Source: an uncultured Asticcacaulis sp. (GTDB lineage: Bacteria; Pseudomonadota; Alphaproteobacteria; Caulobacterales; Caulobacteraceae). Taken from it: 10,018 nt of DNA. Shown piece by piece: positions 1 to 6,864 of this stretch. Location of the stretch: assembly GCA_946482045.1 (NCBI GenBank), contig CAMLPZ010000150.1:1-10018 (forward strand). The letters run 5' to 3'. Under the pieces are notes generated by a model. That model made no database searches, was not told where the DNA came from, and saw only the letters and a program-made list of their open reading frames with translations. Each line of letters opens with the position of its first letter. The first letter of the stretch is position 1. A program made the position numbers and the translations under genes.

Positions 1-1041
1 GCCGAGGGCGCCAACCGCTACTTCCCGCTGTCGCTGGCCGCCGAAGGCACGGCCACGGTCGGCGGCGTCATCTCGACCAATGCCGGCGGCACGGCCGTGC
101 TACGCTATGGCGTGACGCGCGACCTGGTCTCGGGCCTCGAAGTCGTCCTGCCCAATGGCGAGGTCTTCAACGGCCTGAAGCGCCTGCGCAAGGACAATAC
201 CGGCTACGACCTCAAGCAGATGTTCATCGGCGCCGAAGGCACGCTCGGCATCATCACCGCGGCGTCGCTGAAGCTCTTCCCGATCATGAATTCGCGCAGC
301 GTCGCCATTGTCGGCTTCGAGACCGCCCAGAAAGCCATCGAGCTTCTGGTCCGCGCCAAGCAGGAGACCGGCGGCACGGTCGAAGCCTTCGAGCTGATGG
401 GCCGCTATGGCCTGTCGCTGGTTCTCAAGCACATCCCCGATACGCGTGAGCCGCTCTCCGCCGAATATCCGTGGTATGCGCTGATCGAAGTCGCCTCGGG
501 CGATCCCGAAGGCGCGCAGGCTTCTATGGAACGCCTGCTAGAAGCGGCCTTCGAAGAAGAACTGGTGCTCGACGCCGCCATCGCCCAGAACGAAACCCAG
601 GCGGCCGAATTCTGGCGCCTGCGCGAAGACCACTCCGCCGCCGAAAAAGCCGAGGGCGCCGCCTGGAAGCACGACGTGTCCGTGCCCCTGTCGCGCATGG
701 CCGAGTATATGGAAGAAGGCGACAAGGCGATCCAGGCGTTTCTGCCGGGCGCGCGTCTGGTGGCGTTCGGCCATGTCGGCGACGGCAATGTCCACTTCAA
801 CGTCATCGTGCCGGAAGGCATGGACGCGGGCGAATTCAACGCCATGCGCGACGCCGGCGCAAAGGTCGTCCACGACCTGGCGCACGCTTACGAAGGCTCG
901 ATCTCGGCGGAACACGGTCTTGGCCGCATGAAGACGCAGGAAGCCTTGCAGTACAAGGACCCGGTCGCCGTCGCCGCCATGCAGGCCGTGCGCCAGGCGC
1001 TCGATCCCAAGCGCATCATGAACCCGCACGTGCTGTTTTAG
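1..1041 (+). CDS. FAD-linked oxidase, GlcD / D-2-hydroxyglutarate dehydrogenase-like (5' end outside window)
   Basis: The reading frame is open from base 1, so the gene begins upstream; a GTG at 97 is internal. About 346 residues are visible of a family usually near 460-480. The N-terminal visible part (to about base 265) is the end of a PCMH-type FAD-binding domain, with NAGGTAVLRYG and GAEGTLGIIT. The rest is the FAD-oxidase C-terminal domain. It has HVGDGNVHFN (bases 772-801) and SAEHGLG (904-924), whose His, His, Glu and His match the metal and substrate ligands of D-2-hydroxyacid dehydrogenases, and it ends in LDPKRIMNPH. Family members oxidise D-lactate, glycolate or D-2-hydroxyglutarate and pass electrons to a quinone, cytochrome or ETF. 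The exact substrate cannot be read from this fragment. No visible neighbour shares its pathway. Confidence 0.9.
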   Translation, partial: AEGANRYFPLSLAAEGTATVGGVISTNAGGTAVLRYGVTRDLVSGLEVVLPNGEVFNGLKRLRKDNTGYDLKQMFIGAEGTLGIITAASLKLFPIMNSRSVAIVGFETAQKAIELLVRAKQETGGTVEAFELMGRYGLSLVLKHIPDTREPLSAEYPWYALIEVASGDPEGAQASMERLLEAAFEEELVLDAAIAQNETQAAEFWRLREDHSAAEKAEGAAWKHDVSVPLSRMAEYMEEGDKAIQAFLPGARLVAFGHVGDGNVHFNVIVPEGMDAGEFNAMRDAGAKVVHDLAHAYEGSISAEHGLGRMKTQEALQYKDPVAVAAMQAVRQALDPKRIMNPHVLF

Positions 1042-1054
1042 GCGCGGAAGCTAG

Positions 1055-1089
1055 AGCATGATGCGATTAAGTTGAATCGCCATCATGCT
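1055..1089. repeat. Extragenic palindrome, possible terminator of the FAD oxidase gene
   Basis: A 14-nt left arm (1055-1068, AGCATGATGCGATT) pairs with 1075-1089 with one bulged C at 1080 and a 6-nt loop. It starts 14 nt after the oxidase stop codon. The downstream strand continues TTAATTGTTTGTTTT (1089-1104), so the hairpin could work as an intrinsic terminator on the + strand. The AGAGCATGAT opening resembles abundant extragenic palindromes of alphaproteobacteria; membership in such a family is inferred from memory of their appearance. Confidence 0.6.
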
Positions 1090-1117
1090 TTAATTGTTTG
1101 TTTTAGCGCGATGTTTA

Positions 1118-1144
1118 AGCGGAAAACCGCTCACACTTTTCCGC
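1118..1144. repeat. Second inverted repeat of the same intergenic element
   Basis: GCGGAAAA (1119-1126) is matched perfectly by TTTTCCGC (1137-1144). A competing smaller hairpin, AGCGG-AAAA-CCGCT (1118-1131), shares its left arm. It lies 29 nt beyond the first palindrome, and together the two may form one composite repeat element of about 90 bp. Confidence 0.45.
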
Positions 1145-1279
1145 ACATGGCACTAGTCTTCCACTTTACTGCTCTTGGTCCTAAGCGAACTCGTGGCCCA
1201 TTAAGGTGATAGGAAAACGTAAGTGAACTCGGCTCCCACGGGCGTTTCCATGAAATTTGTTGAGACGCCAGCAATTTCG

Positions 1280-1313
1280 AAGCCGCTGAGTGCGGCTTTT
1301 GGCGCAAAGCCGC
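1280..1313. terminator. Overlapping hairpins downstream of the Argonaute gene
   Basis: Three related segments can pair in two exclusive ways. AAGCCGC (1280-1286) pairs with GCGGCTT (1292-1298) around a 5-nt loop, followed by TT on the + strand. Alternatively GCGGCTTT (1292-1299) pairs with AAAGCCGC (1306-1313) around a 6-nt loop. The second hairpin begins 82 nt past the Argonaute stop codon on the - strand. Neither has a long U-tract, so terminator function for either flanking operon is plausible but weak. The rest of 1145-1394 shows no convincing gene, apart from a short direct repeat TGGCGCAAAGC at 1300-1310 and 1379-1389. Confidence 0.35.
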
Positions 1314-1394
1314 GAAAATGACCTCTCAATTATCTCGATAACTGATGTAAATTTCGGCATAAAGGCATGTGCGATGCGTGGCGCAAAGCACACA

Positions 1395-2951
1395 TCATAC
1401 ATAGAATTTAAAGGGCTGTCGCTCAGCGTCTTTTGCACTGCCCATTACCAGTATATCTCCCACCTTTTGCGCAAACTTGATCGTTATTGGTTCGGAATCG
1501 CAATAGTTACACGCATTATAGTTGATCTTGGTGAGTGCCAAAATGTCGCTGAGCACCAATTTAAGATCCGGCTGGCTCCCTGTTGATTTGAGAACAGTGA
1601 TGAAAAGCGGATTTGGCGTTTCAGGTCCCAAATATGTGTCAATTCGCGGCGCATAACCCGACGTCCACAAGAACGCATTTTCGTCGTTGAGCTTGACCGC
1701 CGTGCCTCGTAGGCAGGGATAGTCACCCTCCCGATAAAGTTTCATGTCACCAAAAGTATTTTTAATGCGAATTGCAATGATGTCCGTGCCTTCGGGCGCT
1801 GCCTCTTGGAAAGCAGACCACTCGTTCTCGTCGAACGACGTCGTCCCATGGATAAACAATTCTTTGGGATAGCAATCAAATTTGGCCCGATATGTGTCGA
1901 GCACGGTCTGAATAAGCGCTTTCGCGCTGGCCCCGGACAAATGAAACTCTTTGTTTTCAGTTTGCCAGGGACCGTTAGCGCCTCGGAACACGACGCCATC
2001 GCCTTCGCTCAAAAACATTTGAGCTGCACAACACGCATGATTGTTTGGGTGATTGGGCAGCAGTTTGAAAACCAGACCCACGTAACAAACACCCGGGCGC
2101 ATATTGGCTATTTTCCAAGGCGGCTCAGATTGCGTTTTGTAATATAGTCCCGTCGCTAGGTTCCAAGCCACGGTCGCTACGTCTTGAGTACCTCTGATTG
2201 GATAGCCCGCCTTATTCAAGAATTCTTCACGCGCTATGGTCGTCTCGCGAACAATCTGGGACGGCTGAGCCAATTTCAAAAGCTTGGCCTTTACCTGCCG
2301 ATGAAAATCCGGAACATCATCAAAAATTTGTTCGTCAGCTTCTTCGAATATGCCGGCGAAAAGCGGGGCATCGGTGCGCGATTTTTGGTTTTTGCTGAAT
2401 TCACCGGGTGTCAAAGTAGCCTTCCGCTTGCCTCCCATCTGCGGGCGACAGCGGTCGAAAACTAGTTCGGGAACGACCATCACCCAAACATCCACCTGAC
2501 GCTCTTCGTTTTTTCCGTGCCTTACGATTAAGTCGATATAAAGTTGGACCGTCTTTGACACTGCCTCATGATGGTTTTCGATGACGGTGGCGGCAGCGAT
2601 AGCGTCGGCTGAAAGCTCGTAGGATATCAAATCATCAGGCTCTGAATATATCCCGAAGGCCTCTTCTAGACCCGGAAAGGACGATAGGTGTAGTCGTTCT
2701 TTTTTCTCGCGCTTTGTGGGTGGAGGTACGCTTACCCCTTTCATCAGACCGGACATCCAGTTGCGAAAATAATCTATACCAACCGACGTGCCGATAACTC
2801 CAATGGTTATCTGCTTGCGATTGGGACGCGCTTGGGGACCGTAAAGCGTGAGACCATCTTTGGGATGATCAACAGCCTGTCCGTGACCGAACCCTAAGTC
2901 TGGTTCGTCGATGTAGAAGGTCTCAAGTGACTGCTCCTTAAACTCAGTCAT
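1395..2951 (-). CDS. Short prokaryotic Argonaute (MID-PIWI), SPARTA guide-binding subunit
   Basis: A 518-residue protein, the usual size for short pAgos (MID plus PIWI, no N or PAZ domain). The MID domain (about 45-285) contains VWVMVVPELVFDRC (155-168), PSQIVRETTI (230-239) and a segment ending YYKTQSEPPW (270-279). Q232 and K272 sit where Argonautes bind the guide 5' phosphate. The PIWI domain (about 286-518) begins CYVGLVFK, contains LFIHGTTSFDENEW (365-378), and ends with LALTKINYN and PITIKFAQKVGDIL (488-501). The canonical slicer aspartates are replaced: GLV (V294) stands in for GID and IHG (H368) for RDG. It is therefore probably unable to cut its target. Known SPARTA Argonautes use RNA guides to recognise DNA and then activate their TIR partner. 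The ATG at 2951 overlaps the TGA of the upstream TIR-APAZ gene (ATGA), implying translational coupling. Base composition is clearly lower in G+C than the flanking genes. Confidence 0.93.
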   Translation of the reverse strand: MTEFKEQSLETFYIDEPDLGFGHGQAVDHPKDGLTLYGPQARPNRKQITIGVIGTSVGIDYFRNWMSGLMKGVSVPPPTKREKKERLHLSSFPGLEEAFGIYSEPDDLISYELSADAIAAATVIENHHEAVSKTVQLYIDLIVRHGKNEERQVDVWVMVVPELVFDRCRPQMGGKRKATLTPGEFSKNQKSRTDAPLFAGIFEEADEQIFDDVPDFHRQVKAKLLKLAQPSQIVRETTIAREEFLNKAGYPIRGTQDVATVAWNLATGLYYKTQSEPPWKIANMRPGVCYVGLVFKLLPNHPNNHACCAAQMFLSEGDGVVFRGANGPWQTENKEFHLSGASAKALIQTVLDTYRAKFDCYPKELFIHGTTSFDENEWSAFQEAAPEGTDIIAIRIKNTFGDMKLYREGDYPCLRGTAVKLNDENAFLWTSGYAPRIDTYLGPETPNPLFITVLKSTGSQPDLKLVLSDILALTKINYNACNYCDSEPITIKFAQKVGDILVMGSAKDAERQPFKFYV

Positions 2952-4411
2952 ACGGCGTCTCCGGCCGGTTGCTCTGAAAGGGGCGTAGGCGGCAGTTCCG
3001 GTTCATCCTGATCATCGACGAGATCATCAACAATCCCACCAGTGATTGTTGTCGGATCTTCCTCTGTCGCGTCTTCATCCATGTCAAATCTTTGCTGTGC
3101 AGTGACAGGTGAAGTTACCTGTACAGGCATGGCGTCCGCGGTCACGAATAGTCCGTCGCCTACAGCCATATCCACATAGGGTGAATCACCGGCTAGAACT
3201 TCCATGAAGGCCATCAGACGACCGTGCCAGGCTTTGTTTCGCCACCCGGAACATACACCGCGTCTCAAGGCATGTTGCGCCCGCTTGTCATCTATAACTT
3301 TTGCGGGTCCGCCATTGATGCCAAGATCGGAAAACAATACACGCGATTTCAAGCGAAGGTGAGGCCAAGGAAACAAGCTGGGTGTGACACTAACACCGTA
3401 AGCCCATTCCTTCTTGCGGGCGAGATTCCGCAATACAGACTTTCTGCGTTGTCCTTGACGGCCCCAAGATACCCGCCTGTTTAGTCCTACGTGCGCGTCT
3501 GTCGCATGGTAGGCCACGCTATTCGAATAACCGTGCGCCTTAAAGTTTCGGCTAGATAGGTGCTTTTCCCAAGCCTGCCTCAACAGATTTAGAACGATAT
3601 TTTTTGCATCCCTGGCTTCCAAACCGATATCAGAACATCCATCAGCGATAAAATCTGAAAACGGAATTGTGGCGATCGCCTCAAATGGCCCAATAGCGGT
3701 GAAATGTTCTTCAAAATCAAACGGAGAGGCGAACGAAAGGAAGCCGCGGTTGTAAGGCGCCAATGGGTAGCGGAAGGAGCTCGATTGAGACGCTAAGGTC
3801 TTGTCGTTAAAGGGGTTTTTAGGTGATAAGTAGTAGATGTCGTCGGGTGTGGTTAGTATTCTCAACCAGTTTGATGTCAGGACTTCGGGACGTTGTTCGA
3901 CTTCCACTGCCATACGTCGCTGACACTCTTGCCATTGCGACTGAATTTTTCCAGCGCTCGCCTTAGGAACATTCTGCTTTTCAAGGGATTTTAGGAGCTT
4001 GACCAAACCTCGCGCCCAACCCGGTTCGAAATCGATATATTGCAGGCTCCCCACGCCAAACAGCTTCTGAAATGGTGCCACTCTGAGGGGAAGTATAAAA
4101 TTGGGATCGCCAAGGCTCTTTGTAAGATCCTTTGCGATTTCGATTTCTTCAATGACCCCCTCGCGTGCCAAGGTCGCGTCAGAGCAGCACAGCAGCATTT
4201 TGATCGCTTTTTGCTGTAAGGTGTCCGTGAGCTTTCGGCGCCACCCGTCGCCAGTATCGAGCCCAACAATATCGGCAAATACACGATATCCTGCTGCTTC
4301 GAGACGAGGGGCGAGCCACAGGGCGAACGCGTCGTCTCCCGGAGTCGCTTTCGAAATAAAAATGGTATCGCGAATCGGAGTAGGAACTATCATGGGTGGA
4401 AAATAAGCCAT
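2948..4411 (-). CDS. TIR-APAZ protein, SPARTA NADase effector subunit
   Basis: A 487-residue protein. Residues 14-145 are a TIR domain: strand DTIFISKATPGDDAF (15-29), helix LWLAPRLEAAGY, BB-loop region ADIVGLDTGDGW (46-57), and LLCCSDATLAREGVIEEI (73-90). E89 aligns with the glutamate needed for NAD+ hydrolysis in SPARTA TIRs (E77 in the Maribacter protein, from memory) and with SARM1 E642. Residues about 155-435 are the APAZ region, which in this family packs on the Argonaute in place of N/PAZ domains. Residues 440-487 form an acidic tail (16 Asp/Glu, one Arg). In characterised systems guide/target binding causes oligomerisation and NAD+ depletion, an abortive-infection outcome. The ATG at 4411 has no good Shine-Dalgarno; an in-frame ATG at 4393 (Met7) would also keep the whole TIR domain. 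It is the first gene of the operon and is divergent from the DUF2971 gene. Confidence 0.92.
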   Translation of the reverse strand: MAYFPPMIVPTPIRDTIFISKATPGDDAFALWLAPRLEAAGYRVFADIVGLDTGDGWRRKLTDTLQQKAIKMLLCCSDATLAREGVIEEIEIAKDLTKSLGDPNFILPLRVAPFQKLFGVGSLQYIDFEPGWARGLVKLLKSLEKQNVPKASAGKIQSQWQECQRRMAVEVEQRPEVLTSNWLRILTTPDDIYYLSPKNPFNDKTLASQSSSFRYPLAPYNRGFLSFASPFDFEEHFTAIGPFEAIATIPFSDFIADGCSDIGLEARDAKNIVLNLLRQAWEKHLSSRNFKAHGYSNSVAYHATDAHVGLNRRVSWGRQGQRRKSVLRNLARKKEWAYGVSVTPSLFPWPHLRLKSRVLFSDLGINGGPAKVIDDKRAQHALRRGVCSGWRNKAWHGRLMAFMEVLAGDSPYVDMAVGDGLFVTADAMPVQVTSPVTAQQRFDMDEDATEEDPTTITGGIVDDLVDDQDEPELPPTPLSEQPAGDAV

Positions 4412-4424
4412 AGTTCGTGGAAAG

Positions 4425-4453
4425 TTGCACGCCGATCTACAGGCGCATATCGA
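4425..4453 (+). promoter_or_regulatory. Candidate promoter of the DUF2971 gene
   Basis: TTGCAC (4425-4430) and TATCGA (4448-4453) are 17 bp apart and resemble -35 and -10 elements. This places the predicted start near 4460, about 35 nt before the ATG at 4495. The spacing is ideal but the -10 match is modest. No equally good promoter is apparent in the opposite direction for the SPARTA operon. Confidence 0.35.
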
Positions 4454-4462
4454 GTTATTTTG

Positions 4463-4478
4463 AGATAGAGGTCTATCT
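4463..4478. promoter_or_regulatory. Dyad in the SPARTA/DUF2971 divergent promoter region
   Basis: AGATAGA-GG-TCTATCT is a perfect 7-bp inverted repeat separated by only 2 bp. That is too tight for an RNA hairpin but typical of a dimeric regulator's operator. It sits just after the candidate + strand promoter and about 50 bp before the TIR-APAZ start, so a bound protein could affect both directions. No regulator gene is present in the block. Confidence 0.35.
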
Positions 4479-4494
4479 TCGGTCTAAGAAGCAA

Positions 4495-5169
4495 ATGCGG
4501 GTCTACCATTTTATAGGCGAAAAATTTGGTCTTGAAGCCGTGGGGCTGCGACGCCTTAAAATATCTCGCATTGACCAACTCAATGACCCCTTCGAATTGA
4601 TGGCCGGAACACAGTCAAATCGAATTTCTCGTGTGGGGATGCGCATTCTGCGTGACGCCTGGGCGAAGCAGATGGGTCTACTTTGCTTTAGCCGAGACTG
4701 GCACAACCCGGTAATGTGGGGTCACTACGCCGATCGCCACCGTGGACTTTGTCTCGGATTCGAACTCGATGACACGCGCGCCATGCCCGTTAGATATGTT
4801 CATCACAGGCTACCGGCTGACAGGATTTTTCATCCTGAAACAAGTTTAGAAGACGCGGAGAAAATCGTACAACAACTGGTCAGCACGAAATTTTCTCATT
4901 GGCGCTACGAGCAGGAGGTTCGCGTGTGGGCTAGCTTGGATCCCGCTGGACCTCCGGTACAGTTCAAGTCTTTTGCAGAAGACATGCGACTCACACATGT
5001 TTTTATTGGAGCGAGTTCTTCGTTTCGGCGACAAATGATTGCCGATGCCCTTGGAAACGACTTGTCTGCTGTCAAAATCGTGAGCACCAGACTGGCTTTT
5101 CGATCATTTAGAGTTGTCACGCAGCGAAATCCTGCGCTCTGGGATCGATCGCCTGAACCCTGGGAGTGA
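4495..5169 (+). CDS. DUF2971 family protein, divergent from the SPARTA operon
   Basis: A 224-residue protein of unknown function recognised as DUF2971. Its landmarks are an N-terminal RVYHFIGEKFGLEAV, LNDPFEL (29-35), CFSR (64-67), PVMWGHYADRHRGLCLGFE (72-90) and KFSHWRYEQEVRVW (132-145). The conserved Trp, His, Tyr, Arg and Glu residues suggest an enzyme-like pocket, but no reaction is established to my knowledge. No signal peptide or membrane segment is seen. I chose the ATG at 4495 because family members start with this kind of M-x-VYH segment and AGAAG lies just upstream. A GTG at 4417 would add 26 residues that do not look like the family. Its base composition matches the SPARTA genes. 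DUF2971 genes are often seen near defense genes (general impression); a role in SPARTA defense is inference from position only. Confidence 0.85.
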   Translation: MRVYHFIGEKFGLEAVGLRRLKISRIDQLNDPFELMAGTQSNRISRVGMRILRDAWAKQMGLLCFSRDWHNPVMWGHYADRHRGLCLGFELDDTRAMPVRYVHHRLPADRIFHPETSLEDAEKIVQQLVSTKFSHWRYEQEVRVWASLDPAGPPVQFKSFAEDMRLTHVFIGASSSFRRQMIADALGNDLSAVKIVSTRLAFRSFRVVTQRNPALWDRSPEPWE

Positions 5170-5263
5170 CGTGCTCAGCTTCAGCAATGTGCGGTTTTCG
5201 ATGCGCCACATAATCTCCAACCAAATGTCCGCTTTGAGACGCATGCCGGCCACCACGTAAAAC

Positions 5264-5291
5264 GGGCGTTGGCTCAACATGTCCAACGCCC
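5264..5291 (-). terminator. Probable intrinsic terminator of the GH43 operon
   Basis: A perfect 9-bp stem, GGGCGTTGG (5264-5272) with CCAACGCCC (5283-5291), around a 10-nt loop. On the - strand it starts 24 nt past the GH43 stop codon and is followed by GTTTTACG. It may also stop transcripts coming from the DUF2971 gene, although the + strand side lacks a T-run. Confidence 0.5.
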
Positions 5292-5315
5292 TCCGCCCCT
5301 CGCCTGCCGCCTGGA

Positions 5316-6767
5316 TCACGGCGTCCGGAAGCGCCAGCGGCCGGTGGCGCTTTTCGGGTCGAACTTGACCAGGGCGGGTGTGCTGGCGCCGATGGCCACC
5401 AGCGCCACAGGCGTCGTGGCGCCCGGCGCGGCCTTAGGGATGATGCGATAGGTGCCGTCGGTCAGTTGATCGATCATCCACAACTGCTCCGGCGCGCCGG
5501 TAAAGGCGGGCAATGCCTCGACCTTGCCATTCGCCGCCGCGGTCAGGGTGCGTTCGGTGCCGGCCAGGACGATCTTGTAATAGGGCGTTCCCCAGACACC
5601 GCCCGCCTCAGCAACCGGCGTAACCGTCCATTGCTGATGGGCGCGGATCATGTAGGCGCCGAGGTCAACATCGACGCGGCCCGCCGGCCAGGCCGCTGAA
5701 TCCTGCGCCAGGGTCTGGTTCGGGATGGGTGCGACGGGTTCATTGGGCGCGGCCATGAAGCTGCGCCGGCGATCGAAGTCCATGCGCACGAAGTCGGTGG
5801 CGAGTTGCAGGGCAAAGCCGCTGCGTTCGGACTCGATCTCATAGGTCCCGGCCTTGATGTTCTCGCCCTCGATCGGCCAGCCGTCCTTCCACAGCAGGGG
5901 CGCGATGGCCAGCACGCTGCGGCCGCTGCGGTCGAGATCGGCTTCATAGTGCATCGAGAACTTCTCGACGCCATCGCCAAGCTCGATCAGTCCGAAATGC
6001 CCCGGTCCATATTGCCGCCCACGGCCGTTGGAGACCAGCTTGCCGCCGCCCCTGAGCAAGGGCATGCCCATATGGTCGAGGTAAGGCCCCTGCACGCTCT
6101 TCGACCGGCCGACGCGGATATTGTAGGACGAGTTCGGGCCATCGCAGCAGGTGCCGTGCGTCCCCAGCAGATAGTACCAGCCGTCGCGGTACATCATCGC
6201 GGTCGCTTCCATATCGATGGCGATGGCGACCGGCTGGTTGCCGGCGATCCTCTGACCGGTCTTGGGATCGAGTTCGACGAGCTGGATATAGCCGTAATAG
6301 GTTCCGTAGCTCATCCACAGCCGGCCGTCGACATACAGAAAGGCGGGATCGATGGCGTCGGTGGCTTCGATGCCGTCGCTGGTCGCCACGTCGCCGACCT
6401 CCTGGAAGCCGTAATCGGGCGATTTCGGATCGAGCGACTTGGTCCGCAGCATCTTGATCGCGCCGGCGTGGCCGCCGTTCATCCCGCCGCCACCCGCGGC
6501 ATAGGCCACATAGTACCAATCGCCGATCTTGATGGTGTCGGGCGCCAGGCCCCGGCCGGGCCGATCGGCGCCGCGCGTCCACGTCCAGCCGTCTTCGGAC
6601 ACCAGGCTGCCGGTGCCGGTGCCGTAGGTATAGTACTTGCCGTTCGACTCCACGATCGTCGCCGGATCGTGGATGAAGGGCTCGCCGGCAAGCTGCGCCG
6701 CGGCCGGCAGCGATGTCAGGCAGGTCAGGACAGTGAGGGCGACCAGCGCCCGGGCGGTTGGTTTCAT
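5316..6767 (-). CDS. Secreted GH43 glycoside hydrolase with C-terminal ricin-like domain
   Basis: A 483-residue protein. Residues 1-24 are a Sec signal peptide ending PAAA before Q25. Residues 29 to about 300 are a five-bladed beta-propeller of family GH43. The catalytic base D34 is in FIHDPATIV, the modulating D140 in AIDPAFLYV and the acid E187 in DMEATAM. THGTCCDGPNSSYNIRVGRS (203-222) and GPGHFG (255-260) are typical of arabinan-active members. Residues about 305-483 look like a beta-trefoil/ricin-type module with QQW, APEQLWMID and GTYRI segments, possibly for carbohydrate binding. Likely activity: arabinanase or alpha-L-arabinofuranosidase/xylosidase; the exact substrate is unresolved. 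The ATG at 6767 is preceded by AGGAG with a 7-nt spacer. It is the second gene of an operon, 97 nt behind a secreted beta-sandwich protein. Confidence 0.88.
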   Translation of the reverse strand: MKPTARALVALTVLTCLTSLPAAAQLAGEPFIHDPATIVESNGKYYTYGTGTGSLVSEDGWTWTRGADRPGRGLAPDTIKIGDWYYVAYAAGGGGMNGGHAGAIKMLRTKSLDPKSPDYGFQEVGDVATSDGIEATDAIDPAFLYVDGRLWMSYGTYYGYIQLVELDPKTGQRIAGNQPVAIAIDMEATAMMYRDGWYYLLGTHGTCCDGPNSSYNIRVGRSKSVQGPYLDHMGMPLLRGGGKLVSNGRGRQYGPGHFGLIELGDGVEKFSMHYEADLDRSGRSVLAIAPLLWKDGWPIEGENIKAGTYEIESERSGFALQLATDFVRMDFDRRRSFMAAPNEPVAPIPNQTLAQDSAAWPAGRVDVDLGAYMIRAHQQWTVTPVAEAGGVWGTPYYKIVLAGTERTLTAAANGKVEALPAFTGAPEQLWMIDQLTDGTYRIIPKAAPGATTPVALVAIGASTPALVKFDPKSATGRWRFRTP

Positions 6768-6864
6768 AGGACGTCTCCTGTTTTTATACGCAGAACCTTC
6801 GCGGGCTGCGCCGCCGGACAGGCCTGCATTCTGAATTCACATGCCGTTGCGGCGGGGTCCCGGC

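Larger units (their letters stand above)
1395..5169. other. Putative horizontally acquired defense island (SPARTA + DUF2971)
   Basis: The block is visibly poorer in G+C than its flanks. For example, 26 of 60 bases are G/C at 4441-4500, against 44 of 60 at 5881-5940 in the GH43 gene. It separates two ordinary metabolic loci, the FAD oxidase and the GH43 operon. I see no integrase, transposase, tRNA or clear terminal direct repeats, so how it arrived and its exact ends (left within 1042-1394, right within 5170-5315) are unresolved. Confidence 0.6.

Noticed and set aside
471..1061. + strand frame of 196 codons inside the FAD oxidase gene
   Set aside because: It is very Arg-rich and out of frame with the conserved oxidase; a typical high-G+C artefact.
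1042..1394. CRISPR array, tRNA or attachment site at the island edge
   Set aside because: The repeats are palindromic or only 11 bp long and not regularly spaced. No cloverleaf or matching repeat at the right edge was found by eye.
1181..1438. - strand frame of 85 codons after the Argonaute gene
   Set aside because: It overlaps the 3' end of the Argonaute gene in another frame, has no ribosome site and shows no recognisable motif.
2948..4411. Alternative reading of the TIR gene as an isolated TIR toxin or Thoeris component
   Set aside because: The long APAZ region after the TIR domain and the overlapping short Argonaute gene identify it as SPARTA.
5104..5319. - strand frame of 71 codons whose GTG overlaps the GH43 stop codon (GTGA)
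   Set aside because: The overlap looks like translational coupling, but the frame runs through the likely terminator at 5264-5291 and into the DUF2971 3' end. It has no recognised sequence; at most it is a gene remnant at the island edge.
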